A stretch of DNA of 42,694 nt, from positions 1 through 42,694 of the forward strand of contig JABFRX010000034.1 of the NCBI GenBank assembly GCA_013140995.1. Direction: 5' to 3'. Source of the stretch: Alphaproteobacteria bacterium. Its GTDB lineage: Bacteria > Pseudomonadota > Alphaproteobacteria > Micropepsales > Micropepsaceae. The position numbers and the translations under genes are program-made. This document shows, piece after piece, positions 8,181 to 16,593 of this stretch. The notes beneath the pieces are model-generated. The model had not been told where the DNA came from. It did not search any database and saw only the letters and a list, made by a program, of their open reading frames with translations. Numbering within the stretch: position 1 is the stretch's first letter; each line of letters starts with the position of its first letter.

Positions 8181-8214
8181 TTGCATCGGCGGGCCGGGCG
8201 CGCCAAGGTGCGCT
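8181..8214 (+). promoter_or_regulatory. Leader element, copy 2 (before the lipocalin-like gene)
   Basis: ATTGCAT (8181-8187), 14 bases, then CGCCAAGGTGCGC (8202-8214), ending 26 bases before the ATG at 8241. It is the partner of the element at 7148-7181, with 26 of 34 positions identical, and begins 6 bases past the stop codon of the preceding gene. This implies that the gene at 8241 has its own promoter or control site rather than depending only on read-through. Confidence 0.45.
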
Positions 8215-8240
8215 CGCCTCGCCATTGAAAGCCCGCCCCC

Positions 8241-9341
8241 ATGCTCACCAAAGCCGACGACTATCCCATTCATCAGACGCCGGAGCCGATCGCCTATGCG
8301 GGGACGGACCGTAACTTTTACGACCGCTATTTCTTCAACGGCTACGCGCGGGATGGCGAGACGTTTTTTGCGGTGGCGCTCGGCGTTTATCCGGCGTTGA
8401 ACGTGATGGACGGCGCGTTCTGCGTCGTGGTTGACGGCGTGCAGCACAATCTGCGGGTTTCGCGCGTTCTTGGCATGGAGCGGATGGATACGCGCGTTGG
8501 GCCGCTCTCCGTAGAAGTCGTGGAACCGCTGCATTCGTTGCGCGTGCGTGTTGCGAAGAACGATCACGGGATCACAGCCGACATCCTATTCCGCGCGCGG
8601 TCGGCGGCGATCGAGGAGCCGCGTTTCACGTATCGCGCGGGTCCGCGTACGGTGATGGACTACACGCGGCTCACGCAAAACGGCAGCTATGAGGGTTGGA
8701 TCGAGGTGAAGGGGCGGCGGATCGATGTCGCGCATCACATCGGCACGCGCGACCGGTCTTGGGGTATCCGGCCCGTTGGTGCGCAGGACTCGCAGCCGGT
8801 TGCGCCGCCGCGCGCGCCGCAATTCTATTGGCTGTGGGCGCCGATGAATTTCGAGGATCGGATCACGCTCTATCACAACAACGCTGACGGCGGGGGGAAG
8901 CCCTGGAACACACATGCGGTGATGGCGGCGACGGGCGACAGCGCGGCTACGCATATGGCGTCGTGTTGTTCGGACGTGGTGTTCAAGTCCGGCACGCGGC
9001 ATGCGAAGGCGGCGTCAATTTCGATGCGCGATACGGAGGGGCTCGACTACCGCATCGAGCTGAAGCCGAAGTGGAATTTCTACATGAGCGGGCTTGGCTA
9101 TACGCACCCCGAGTGGGGGCATGGACGGTTTCGCGGTGAACTTGCGGTCGGGTACGACACGCTCGAGACGGCAAAGGTGAACGAGAGCGAGTTTCACTAT
9201 TTGCATGTGCAGGCGTTCTCTGACGCGACGCTAACCGGCCCGAACGGGTTGGTGCGCAAGGGGCAGGGCGTGCTGGAGCAGCTCATCATCGGCGCGTATG
9301 GGCCGAACGGCTTCACCGGATTGTTGGACGGCGCGAAATGA
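8241..9341 (+). CDS. Lipocalin-like protein, CrtC/AttH-related
   Basis: A 366-residue, beta-rich, apparently cytoplasmic protein without a signal peptide. The middle holds a GTRDRSWGIRP motif, typical of the two-lobed lipocalin-like proteins related to hydroxyneurosporene hydratase (CrtC) and AttH; many uncharacterised members sit beside an APH-like phosphotransferase gene, as here. A reaction cannot be assigned: the fold binds hydrophobic ligands such as carotenoids or acyl compounds. The four-base ATGA overlap with the phosphotransferase gene at 9338 indicates coupled translation and a joint role. The ribosome binding site is weak. Confidence 0.6.
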   Translation: MLTKADDYPIHQTPEPIAYAGTDRNFYDRYFFNGYARDGETFFAVALGVYPALNVMDGAFCVVVDGVQHNLRVSRVLGMERMDTRVGPLSVEVVEPLHSLRVRVAKNDHGITADILFRARSAAIEEPRFTYRAGPRTVMDYTRLTQNGSYEGWIEVKGRRIDVAHHIGTRDRSWGIRPVGAQDSQPVAPPRAPQFYWLWAPMNFEDRITLYHNNADGGGKPWNTHAVMAATGDSAATHMASCCSDVVFKSGTRHAKAASISMRDTEGLDYRIELKPKWNFYMSGLGYTHPEWGHGRFRGELAVGYDTLETAKVNESEFHYLHVQAFSDATLTGPNGLVRKGQGVLEQLIIGAYGPNGFTGLLDGAK

Positions 9342-10366
9342 TCACGAAAGAGCTTGAGGCGCGGATCGTTCGCTACCTCGCGCATCGCATGCCGGAGGCG
9401 GGGCGGGTTTCGGTGATTGCGCTGTCGCGCATTCATGGCGGGGCGAGTCGCGAGACGTTTCGCGTGCGCATCGATCAGGAGCGCGGGGGCGAGCGCGGCT
9501 TGATCTTCCGGCGCGATCCGGTCTCGACGTTGATTGAGACGGAGCGGGAGGTCGAGTTTGCGGCGTATCGCTCGTTCATGGGATCGGCGGTGCCGGTGCC
9601 GGGTGCCTTGTTCCTTGAGCGCGAGCTTGAATGGTTGGAGCGGCCGTTCTTCGTGATGGAGGAGATCGAGGGTTGCACGGCCGGATCGATCTTGGCGGCC
9701 GATCCTTATGGGTCGCACCGTCGGAAGATCGGCGAGCAGTTCTTCACGATCTTGGGCGCCATCGCGAAGCGCGATGCGGCGACGTCCGATCTCGCGAGAC
9801 ATGTGCCGGTCGTGAAGCCGGATGATGCTTGGAAAGTCGAACTCGCCAAGTGGGAGAAGGTCATCGACGAGGACGAGCTTGAACCTCAGCCGATCTTACG
9901 TGCGGCGATCCGCTGGATGCGGCGCAATCCGCCGCCCGCGGCGCAGAAGATTTCCGTCGTGCACGGCGACTATCGGACGGGCAACTTCCTGTTCGATGGA
10001 ACGGGCACGATTCGTGCGGTGTTGGACTGGGAGATGGCGCATCTGGGCGATCCGCTCGAAGACCTTTGCTGGGCGCTCGATCCGCTGTGGTCGACTGACC
10101 GCGCGCATCCGGGCGGGATGCTGGCGCCGGAAGAGGCGATCAAGGTGTGGGAGAAAGCGAGCGGGCTGAAGGCCGACCGACAAGCTCTTGCTTGGTGGAC
10201 GATGTTCGCGTCGTTCAAGGGGGCGGCGATTTGGATTTCGTCGGCGAAGGAGTTTCAAGCGGCGAAGAACACCGATCCGGTGATGGCGTTCTCGGGCCTC
10301 TATTGCCTGCCGTTCCACAACAAGCGGCTGGCGGACATGCTGCTTGAAGCGCGCGAGGCTGCCTGA
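9338..10366 (+). CDS. APH-fold phosphotransferase family protein
   Basis: A 342-residue kinase-like protein of the aminoglycoside phosphotransferase superfamily, closest in layout to the ACAD10/ACAD11 N-terminal kinase group. The N-terminal lobe has GGASRETFRV and ends in FFVMEEIEG; the catalytic loop is VHGDYRTGNFL (Brenner-type HGDxxxGN), and the metal-binding loop is VLDWEMAHLGDP. Members near lipid and steroid catabolism genes are thought to phosphorylate a hydroxyl group before elimination; antibiotic resistance is not implied. It overlaps its neighbours on both sides (ATGA at 9338, TGATG at 10364-10368), so the three genes 8241-10800 form a tight unit. Confidence 0.85.
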   Translation: MITKELEARIVRYLAHRMPEAGRVSVIALSRIHGGASRETFRVRIDQERGGERGLIFRRDPVSTLIETEREVEFAAYRSFMGSAVPVPGALFLERELEWLERPFFVMEEIEGCTAGSILAADPYGSHRRKIGEQFFTILGAIAKRDAATSDLARHVPVVKPDDAWKVELAKWEKVIDEDELEPQPILRAAIRWMRRNPPPAAQKISVVHGDYRTGNFLFDGTGTIRAVLDWEMAHLGDPLEDLCWALDPLWSTDRAHPGGMLAPEEAIKVWEKASGLKADRQALAWWTMFASFKGAAIWISSAKEFQAAKNTDPVMAFSGLYCLPFHNKRLADMLLEAREAA

Positions 10367-10800
10367 TGAAACCCTCACCCGAACTCGTTTTGAATCAGGC
10401 GTTCGCGAAGATCGCGATGGAGATGGCGCCCGCGTTGCCGCCCGGCTATGGCCAAGGCTCGGCAACGACTATGGCGGTATTGCTGTTGATGGTGGGCCAG
10501 GAGTTCGACCGCGCGGCGGAGGTCCGCGTCAAAGAGAACCGCGTGATGCGCGCGCTGTTCGGCGACGCCGCGAAGAATGTGAGCGGCGCGTTGGGTCAGA
10601 AGCTTAGTGCGGTCACCGGCGTGCGGGACGAGGACTTGACGGTGTCGGGCCTCGACCGCGTGAACGGTGAGTTAAAGGGACTGTTGATCGAGCTGCAGGT
10701 CCACGCGGAGCAGAAAGGGGATCGCGCTTTGGAGTTGCGCATCCTTCGGTTTTTGAGCGAAGCAGCTGCGGCGCGGCAGGTGCAACTGCCCGCGATGTAA
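10366..10800 (+). CDS. Small helical protein, possibly DUF6285-like
   Basis: A 144-residue, mainly helical protein. The pattern MAPALPPGYG followed by a helix QEFDRAAEVRVKEN and a C-terminal amphipathic helix echoes DUF6285 proteins, which are commonly encoded right after an APH-like phosphotransferase gene; I make the link from pattern and position, not from strong sequence identity. The function is unknown; a partner or regulatory subunit of the kinase is a reasonable idea. The ATG shares one base with the preceding TGA, and the MFS gene begins 2 bases after its stop. Confidence 0.65.
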   Translation: MKPSPELVLNQAFAKIAMEMAPALPPGYGQGSATTMAVLLLMVGQEFDRAAEVRVKENRVMRALFGDAAKNVSGALGQKLSAVTGVRDEDLTVSGLDRVNGELKGLLIELQVHAEQKGDRALELRILRFLSEAAAARQVQLPAM

Positions 10801-10802
10801 TC

Positions 10803-12008
10803 ATGCTCTCATCATTGTGGTCGCGGCTGCACCCGGACGCGGTGCGGTTTGTGCCGTTCTTTGTCGGGTTGAACTTCCTGAACAGCATTCACGTCGTGTT
10901 CTTCACGGTGTGGCTGGCGAGTGTCGGGTTTGATCCGCATGCGACGGGGCTTCTGCTCGCGGCCATGAATATGTTGCGCGTGTTCACCGGGCCGCTGCTT
11001 GGCGTTGCGGCGGATGCGTTTCATGCGCGGCGGCTGTTTCTCATCGGGCTGATGACGGTCGCAGGCGTTTGTTATGTGGGTTATGCGACGGTTGAGGGCA
11101 CCGTTGCCGTCGTTGTCTTTTCGTTGGTCGCGAGTGCCGCCTTCTCGGCGATCGGGGCGTTGATCGAGGGCGTCTCGATGTCGGCGGCGACGGCGCGCGG
11201 GTTTGATTATGGGCGCGTGCGGCTTACGGGGTCGGCCGCGTTCGTGGTGATGAACTTCGTGGGCGGGGCGGCGGTTGCGGCCTACGGGATCGATGCGTTC
11301 TTGCCGATCTTGATTGGGTCGGCTGCACTTGCGGCGTTGGCCGCGTTCGTGCTGCCGCGGGACGCGCAACCGGAGGTGCGCGCCGGCTTTCGCTCGACTG
11401 GGCGCGATGCGTGGCAGTTGACGCGGCAGCCGCTATTCGTGCTGATGATCGGTGCGACTGGCCTCGCGCAGGCGTCGCACACGTTCTACTACGGCTTCGG
11501 TACGCTGAACTGGCAGAAGATCGGGTACTCGGCCGATTTGATCGGCGGGTTGTGGGCGCTCGGCGTGGTCGCAGAGATCTTCGTCCTCATGTATTCCGGG
11601 CGTGTCGTGCAGCGGGTCGGGATAGTGAACCTGATGATGCTGGGTGCCGCGGCGGGGATCGTGCGTTGGACGCTGCTCGCGCTGTCGCCTGCGTTGTGGG
11701 TTGTGCTGTTGGCGCAGCTGCTGCATGCCGGTACGTTTTGCGCCGTGCATTTGGGGACGATGCATTTCATCCTGCGGGCAACGCCGGCGCACCTGGTCGG
11801 TACTGCGCAGACCCTCTATTTCGCGGTGTCGATCGGGGTTTTCTTTTCGATCGGGCAGTACGGGTCGGGGGCGCTGTTCGCGTCCGTGGGGAGCCTTGCC
11901 TACTTTCTGATGGTGGGATTTAGCGCTGTGGCGCTGGTCTTGTCGTACGTGCTCGGGCGTCTTTGGAACGGTGGCGTGCTGCTGGACGAGACGCGGCCAG
12001 TCGCCTAA
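10803..12008 (+). CDS. MFS transporter, phenylpropionate-permease-like
   Basis: A 401-residue integral membrane protein with about 12 hydrophobic helices. It follows the PPP/HcaT (MFS_1_like) branch: N-terminal RFVPFFVGLNFLNSIHVVFFTVWL, the loop MNMLRVFTGPLLGVAAD between helices 2 and 3, and GRVRLTGSAAFV in the first half. Known relatives carry 3-phenylpropionate or nucleosides by proton symport. Here it could bring in, or expel, the substrate or product of the surrounding enzymes. It starts 2 bases after the preceding stop, so it is co-transcribed with the phosphotransferase unit. Confidence 0.85.
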   Translation: MLSSLWSRLHPDAVRFVPFFVGLNFLNSIHVVFFTVWLASVGFDPHATGLLLAAMNMLRVFTGPLLGVAADAFHARRLFLIGLMTVAGVCYVGYATVEGTVAVVVFSLVASAAFSAIGALIEGVSMSAATARGFDYGRVRLTGSAAFVVMNFVGGAAVAAYGIDAFLPILIGSAALAALAAFVLPRDAQPEVRAGFRSTGRDAWQLTRQPLFVLMIGATGLAQASHTFYYGFGTLNWQKIGYSADLIGGLWALGVVAEIFVLMYSGRVVQRVGIVNLMMLGAAAGIVRWTLLALSPALWVVLLAQLLHAGTFCAVHLGTMHFILRATPAHLVGTAQTLYFAVSIGVFFSIGQYGSGALFASVGSLAYFLMVGFSAVALVLSYVLGRLWNGGVLLDETRPVA

Positions 12009-12040
12009 CCTTACTCCATCAGGATATTGGAGAGACGGCC

Positions 12041-12583
12041 ATGGGCTACCATCATCTGGCGCTCGCCACGCGCGACATGAAGGCGATCGACCACTTCTAT
12101 CGCGAGGTTATGGGGTTTGATTTGAAGAAGGTCGAGGTTGGGCCGACGCCGGACGGCGGTTGGGCGAAGCACTTCTTCTATGAGATCGAGCCCGACCGTT
12201 TCATTGCGTTCTGGGAACTGCATGGGCCGAACTACGACAACAAGACGTTCGAGACGGGCTTGGCGAAGGCCGCTGGCCTGCCGCAATGGGTGAACCACAT
12301 CTCGTTCTATTCACCGACCGAGGCGCATCTGGCTGAGAAGCGGAACATGTGGCTCGGCGGCGGCTTCGATGTGATGGAGATCGACCACAATTGGTGCCGC
12401 TCGATCTACACGACCGATCCGAACGGGACGATGGTCGAGTATTGCGTGACGACGGGACAGTTCACGCAGGCCGATAAAGACGAGGCGCTGAATGCGCTGA
12501 CGTCGAACGACGTGAAGCCGTCGAAGCCGCCGAAGTCAATTCAGGTGCACAAGGCGAAAGACTTTCGCCGCGCCGCGGAATAG
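12041..12583 (+). CDS. VOC-family (glyoxalase/dioxygenase fold) protein
   Basis: A 180-residue protein of the vicinal-oxygen-chelate superfamily. The N-terminal module opens with YHHLALATRDMKAIDHFYREVMGF, the second module with WVNHISFYSPTEAHL, and an acidic ligand sits in NGTMVEYCVTT. The histidines and the glutamate provide a likely divalent metal site. The reaction could be a ring-cleaving dioxygenase, an isomerase or a lyase. The C-terminal 35 residues are a charged tail. The start at 12041 follows GGAGAG; earlier starts would run back into the MFS gene. Its neighbours are a transporter and an oxidoreductase, which supports a catabolic role. Confidence 0.83.
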   Translation: MGYHHLALATRDMKAIDHFYREVMGFDLKKVEVGPTPDGGWAKHFFYEIEPDRFIAFWELHGPNYDNKTFETGLAKAAGLPQWVNHISFYSPTEAHLAEKRNMWLGGGFDVMEIDHNWCRSIYTTDPNGTMVEYCVTTGQFTQADKDEALNALTSNDVKPSKPPKSIQVHKAKDFRRAAE

Positions 12584-12601
12584 CAACCTCAGGAGCATGA
12601 G

Positions 12602-13615
12602 ATGAAGGTCGTTGAAATCCCGCAATACGGGATCGACAATTTGCGCGTTGCGGAGCGGCCGGATTTGCAACCGGGGCCGGGGCAGGTGTTGCTTCGGATG
12701 AAGGCGGCAACGCTGAATTATCGTGATTTGTTGACCGTGAACGGCGGCTACGGCGGCTCGTACAAGCTGCCGCTGGTGCCGCTGTCGGACGGGTGCGGCG
12801 AGGTGGTTGCCATTGGGCCCGGCGTCACGCGCGTGAAGGCGGGCGATCGGGTCGCGACGTTGTTTTTCCAAAATTGGATCGGCGGTGAGCCGTCGCGCGA
12901 AGGGCTGATGAGTGCGCTCGGCGGGTCGCTCGACGGCGTGTGGCGGGATACCTGCGTGCTGTCCGAGCAGGGTGTGTCGAAGGTGCCTTCGCATTTGAGC
13001 GATGCTGAGGTTGCGGCGTTGCCGTGCGCGGCGCTGACGGCGTGGCGGGCGCTCGTGGTCGAGGGCGGGATCAAGGCGGGCGAGACCGTTGTCGTACAGG
13101 GCACAGGCGGGGTTTCGATCTTCGCGCTGCAGTTCGCGAAGGCTTGTGGCGCGCAGGTAATCGTGACGTCCTCTTCGGACGAGAAGCTCGCGCGGGCCAA
13201 GGCGCTCGGCGCCGATCATCTCGTCAACTACAAGACGACCTCGGCTTGGGGCGGCGCCGTGCGCGAGATCACGGGCGGGCGCGGCGCGGACCATGTTGTC
13301 GAGGTCGGCGGTGCGGGCACGTTCGCGCAGAGCCTCGCCTCGATCCGCGTCGGCGGGCACATCTCGATTATCGGCGTGCTGGCCGGCGCCTCGAACGATC
13401 TCATGATCCCGTTCGTGATCGGCACGAACGCGAAGATCAAAGGAATCTCCGTCGGCGCGCGGCAGCACTTCGAGGACATGTGCCGGGCGATCGCGCTGCA
13501 CAAGATCAAACCGGTGATCGACAAGACGTTTGCGTTCGCCCAAGCGAAGGAAGCGCTCGGCCACATGGCGGGCCAAGGCCACTTCGGGAAGATCGCGATC
13601 GATTTGGCGGCGTGA
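12602..13615 (+). CDS. MDR-family NAD(P)-dependent alcohol dehydrogenase/quinone reductase
   Basis: A 337-residue medium-chain dehydrogenase/reductase. The N-terminal GroES-like domain has ATLNYRDLL and the acidic DGCGEVVAIG turn; the Rossmann domain has VVQGTGGVSIFALQFAKACGA and GADHLVNY. I do not see the four-cysteine structural zinc loop, so it is probably of the zinc-free quinone-oxidoreductase type. It should move hydride between NADPH and a carbonyl or enone. AGGAG precedes the start. It ends the rightward run; its TGA lies one base from the stop of the convergent pqqE gene. Confidence 0.87.
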   Translation: MKVVEIPQYGIDNLRVAERPDLQPGPGQVLLRMKAATLNYRDLLTVNGGYGGSYKLPLVPLSDGCGEVVAIGPGVTRVKAGDRVATLFFQNWIGGEPSREGLMSALGGSLDGVWRDTCVLSEQGVSKVPSHLSDAEVAALPCAALTAWRALVVEGGIKAGETVVVQGTGGVSIFALQFAKACGAQVIVTSSSDEKLARAKALGADHLVNYKTTSAWGGAVREITGGRGADHVVEVGGAGTFAQSLASIRVGGHISIIGVLAGASNDLMIPFVIGTNAKIKGISVGARQHFEDMCRAIALHKIKPVIDKTFAFAQAKEALGHMAGQGHFGKIAIDLAA

Positions 13616-13616
13616 G

Positions 13617-14702
13617 CTATCCGCCGATGCGGCGGAAGCGGTAGGTGCTTATGCCGCTTGCCGCGTCGGCGGTTGCCATCTCGCGCAGCTTCGTGTGTTC
13701 GGGCGATAGAGCGCAGGCCGGGTCGGTGGTGGCGGCGTTGCCGGTGATGGCGAAGGCTTGGCAGCGGCAACCGCCCCAGTCGATTTCGGCGCGGTCGCAA
13801 CCTTGGCAGGGTTTGGGCATCCAGGCGGTGCCGCGGAATTTTTGGAACGCTTCGCTGGTCTCCCAGATTTCGGCGAGTGAGCGGTCTTTGACGTTGTCGA
13901 ATGCGAAGCCGGGGAGGGTAGCTGCGGCGTGGCAGGGGAGCGCGCGGCCGTCGGGCGTCACCACGATGACCTGCCGGCCCCAACCGCCCATGCAGGCTTT
14001 TGGGCGTTCGGCGTAGTAGTCCGGGATCACGTGGTCGATCACGAGCGTGCCTTCGAGCGATTTGCGCGCGTCTTCGACAAGCTTCGCGGCGGTGAGGAAA
14101 TCTTCGCGCGCAGGCATCAGGCTTGCGCGGTTTGCGATCGCCCAACCGTGGTACTGCACGTGCGCGACTTCGAGGCGGCCTGCGCCCCACTCGACGGCGA
14201 GGTCGATGATTGCGGGGAGGTCCTTGATGTTGCCGCGGTGGATGACGGCGTTGATCGTGAGCGCCAGACCCTCTTCGACGACCACTCTTGCTGCTTCCCG
14301 TTTTGCCTTCGCGCCGCCTTTGAAATGCGCTATAGCGTCGGCGCGCGTGGGGTCGACGCCTTGGATCGAGATCTGCACGTGATCGAGCCCGGCGGCGCGC
14401 AGTTCGGTCAGGCTCTGCGCGTTCAGCCCGACGCCCGAAGTGATCAGGTTCGTGTAGAGACCGGCAAGGTGCGCGGCGTTCGTCAGTTCGGCGATGTCTT
14501 TGCGTACGAGCGGCTCGCCGCCCGAGAGGTGCACGTGCATGGCGCCCAAGGAAGCCGCATCTTCGAAGACGCGCGTCCATGTTTTGGTGTCGAGTTCTTG
14601 GTTGGCGCGGGTGAGTTCGAGCGGGTTCGAGCAGTAGGGGCAACCGAGCGGGCAGCGGTGGGTTAGTTCGGCGAGCAGGCCGATCGGTGTCAACTCGGTC
14701 AC
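13617..14702 (-). CDS. pqqE: PqqA peptide cyclase PqqE (radical SAM)
   Basis: A 361-residue radical SAM enzyme that joins the glutamate and tyrosine side chains of PqqA, the first step of pyrroloquinoline quinone formation. The SAM cluster motif is CPLGCPYC at about residues 18-25, followed by LSGGEPL. The C-terminal SPASM-type region carries further cysteines (CMGGWG, LPCHAA, CQGCDRAEIDWGGCRC) for auxiliary iron-sulfur clusters. Length is normal for PqqE. Its ATG overlaps the pqqD stop by four bases. It is the last gene of the leftward pqq operon and abuts the convergent oxidoreductase gene. Confidence 0.96.
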   Translation of the reverse strand: MTELTPIGLLAELTHRCPLGCPYCSNPLELTRANQELDTKTWTRVFEDAASLGAMHVHLSGGEPLVRKDIAELTNAAHLAGLYTNLITSGVGLNAQSLTELRAAGLDHVQISIQGVDPTRADAIAHFKGGAKAKREAARVVVEEGLALTINAVIHRGNIKDLPAIIDLAVEWGAGRLEVAHVQYHGWAIANRASLMPAREDFLTAAKLVEDARKSLEGTLVIDHVIPDYYAERPKACMGGWGRQVIVVTPDGRALPCHAAATLPGFAFDNVKDRSLAEIWETSEAFQKFRGTAWMPKPCQGCDRAEIDWGGCRCQAFAITGNAATTDPACALSPEHTKLREMATADAASGISTYRFRRIGG

Positions 14703-14962
14703 GGCTTCACGTAGCCCTTTTGCGTGAGGTCTTTGAGTAGATTTTCGATGTCGGTGCGGATGTCATCGGCGTTCGCGTCGTATTCCTTAGCGAGCGCGGC
14801 CGCGATTTCCGAGACCCGCCTTTTGCCGTCGAATTCGGCGACGATGGCTTGTGCGATGTCGTCGAGTTCGAGGATGCGTTCAGGACCGAGCAGGACGGTG
14901 CCGCGTTTGGCGTCTTTGCGCAGCTTCACGCCGGGCGCGAGTTTGGGGGCGGGGTCCGTCAT
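14699..14962 (-). CDS. pqqD: PqqA-binding chaperone PqqD
   Basis: An 87-residue protein of the PqqD/RRE fold. It holds PqqA and presents it to PqqE. The family pattern is visible: VKLRKDAKRGTVLLGPER, then LDDIAQAIVAEFDG and a C-terminal helix pair ending in LTQKGYV. The start at 14962 (MTDPAPKL) overlaps the pqqC stop as ATGA, so translation is coupled; the longer reading frame upstream lies inside pqqC. PqqD is a separate protein here, not fused to PqqC or PqqE as in some species. Confidence 0.95.
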   Translation of the reverse strand: MTDPAPKLAPGVKLRKDAKRGTVLLGPERILELDDIAQAIVAEFDGKRRVSEIAAALAKEYDANADDIRTDIENLLKDLTQKGYVKP

Positions 14963-15681
14963 GGTTTGAACGCGCCGGGTGGGATCAGACCCGGCGTCAC
15001 GTAGGCGAAGTGGAGCGCGTCGAGCATCGCCCAGAGGACGTTGCATTTGAACGTGAGCGCGTCGAGGCAGAGTTGCTGTTCTTTGCGGGTGCGGGCGTGT
15101 TCGATGCAGTAGCGCAGCGCAAAGTCGGCGTCGCGCGGGGCTTGCGTCATGCGCTTGCCGAAATAGGCGAGCGTTTCCTTGGTGACGAAGTCGTAGCCGC
15201 CGAGCATGCCCTCAACGCGTTCGGCGATGATCGTGGGCGCGAACAGTTCGGTGAGCGACGAGGCGACGGCTTCGAGCACGCTTCTGTTCTGCACGAAATG
15301 GACGTAGGCGTCGGCGGCGAAGATGGTCGCGGGTAGTGCCGCTTGTTCCGAGGTTACCATCGCGCCGTCGAGGCCGAGACCGCCGGTCAGTTTCAGCCAG
15401 CGGGCAATGCCGCCGTCGCTGCCGTCGGTGCCGTCGTGGTCTTCGATGCGCACGCGCCAGGTTGCGCGCAGTTCCGGCGTGGGAAGGCGCGAGACGATGA
15501 TCGCGTCTTTGATCGGGATGCGCGATTGGTAGATGTAGCGATTCAGCGCCCAGGCTTGCACTTGGCCCTTGTTCAGTTTGCCGTCGTGAAGGAGGCGGTG
15601 GAACGCGTGGCGGTTGTGGTAACGCTCGGCGCCGATCGCGCGGAGGCGCCCTTCGAACTCATTGGCGGAGAGCAGGGTCAC
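14959..15681 (-). CDS. pqqC: Pyrroloquinoline-quinone synthase PqqC
   Basis: A 240-residue helical oxidase that performs the last ring closure and eight-electron oxidation to PQQ without metal or cofactor. Family segments are clear: RYHNRHAFHRLLHDG near residue 20, ALNRYIYQSRIPIKDA near 45, RIEDHDG near 78, and ALTFKCNVLWAMLDAL near the C-terminus. Length is typical. The start is GTG at 15681, overlapping the pqqB stop as GTGA with GAGGATCGAG upstream; this is the only start that gives the full N-terminus. Confidence 0.96.
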   Translation of the reverse strand: MTLLSANEFEGRLRAIGAERYHNRHAFHRLLHDGKLNKGQVQAWALNRYIYQSRIPIKDAIIVSRLPTPELRATWRVRIEDHDGTDGSDGGIARWLKLTGGLGLDGAMVTSEQAALPATIFAADAYVHFVQNRSVLEAVASSLTELFAPTIIAERVEGMLGGYDFVTKETLAYFGKRMTQAPRDADFALRYCIEHARTRKEQQLCLDALTFKCNVLWAMLDALHFAYVTPGLIPPGAFKP

Positions 15682-16562
15682 AACTCGATCCTCATGCCGT
15701 CTTCGGCGACGCGCCAGCCAGCGGCTTCGACCGCCTTTCGTTCGGGCGACGCGCGGTTCAACACGGGGTTCGAGTTGTTGATGTGGATGAAGTAGCGGCG
15801 TTCCACTTTGATCCCGCGCAAGGCTTCGATCGCGTCCGTCATTGCGACGTGGCCCATGCGGCGGGCTGTCTTTTCCCCTTCGCCGGAGCGGATCATCTCA
15901 TCGTCCGTGTACATCGTACCATCGAAGAACAGGACGCCGGCGCCGTCAACCGCGCGCACGATGTCGGGCGTGATCTCGGCGCAGGACGGCAAGAAGAAGA
16001 GCGAGCTTCCGGTGGTGTCCTTCAGGTGCAGTCCGATTGAGGCGCCTGCTGCCGGGCCGATACCATCGGTGCGCTCGAGATAGAGCGGCGGCTTGCCGGG
16101 GGCGGGGAAGGGCGTGATGGTCAAACCTGCAAGCGGCGTGAAGGGACCGTCGATGGACTTGCGACCCACGAGTTCAGGGTCGAGTACGCTGAACAAGGGG
16201 TTTGCGGCTATCACCTTCGACACATACGGCGTCGCCCAGAGGTCGAGCGGTTGCCGCTCTCGCAACGTGAGCAGGCCGGTCAATGCATCGACGTCCGCGC
16301 CGGTCAGTGCGACCGCTTTGATCGGCGAGGAACGCAGTCCCGTTCGAGGGTGCAACTCGGGCGTCGCGATGATCTGCTGGCGGATGTCGGGTGAGGCGTT
16401 CAGCAGCAACCAATTTTCGCCATCGCTGGAGATGGCGAGGCTTGCTTGCGTTTGGCGGGGGCAGTTCGGGTCACCGGCGAAGCCGCGGGCATTGTTTTGG
16501 CTCGCCGCATTCCATTGCGGGAAGCCGCCGCCTGCGGCGGCGCCGAGCACGATGATTTTCAT
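15678..16562 (-). CDS. pqqB: PqqB, metallo-beta-lactamase-fold PQQ biosynthesis protein
   Basis: A 294-residue protein of the PqqB family (MBL fold). It opens with MKIIVLGAAAGGGFPQWN, contains CPRQTQASLAIS with the zinc-site cysteine region, LTGADVDALTGLL in place of the usual HxHxDH metal motif, and ends with HINNSNPVLN. PqqB is reported to hydroxylate the tyrosine-derived part of the PQQ precursor. The start at 16562 is the family start; an in-frame ATG 27 bases upstream has no family support. It follows pqqA after 31 bases. Confidence 0.95.
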   Translation of the reverse strand: MKIIVLGAAAGGGFPQWNAASQNNARGFAGDPNCPRQTQASLAISSDGENWLLLNASPDIRQQIIATPELHPRTGLRSSPIKAVALTGADVDALTGLLTLRERQPLDLWATPYVSKVIAANPLFSVLDPELVGRKSIDGPFTPLAGLTITPFPAPGKPPLYLERTDGIGPAAGASIGLHLKDTTGSSLFFLPSCAEITPDIVRAVDGAGVLFFDGTMYTDDEMIRSGEGEKTARRMGHVAMTDAIEALRGIKVERRYFIHINNSNPVLNRASPERKAVEAAGWRVAEDGMRIEL

Positions 16563-16593
16563 GGGGCGAAGGCGACCCTGGGCCGCCACGCAG

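Noticed and set aside
9338-10366. Aminoglycoside resistance gene
   Set aside because: The protein has the APH fold but belongs by layout to the metabolic ACAD10/11-like kinase group, and its neighbours are metabolic; resistance is not supported.
12536-13582. A 348-codon open frame opposite the MDR oxidoreductase gene
   Set aside because: Arginine/histidine-rich shadow; the forward gene has a ribosome binding site and cofactor motifs.
13228-14643. A 471-codon open frame on the reverse strand over pqqE, very rich in arginine, proline and histidine
   Set aside because: It is a shadow of the pqqE codons in another frame; the composition is that of frame-shifted GC-rich coding DNA, and pqqE has full family motifs.
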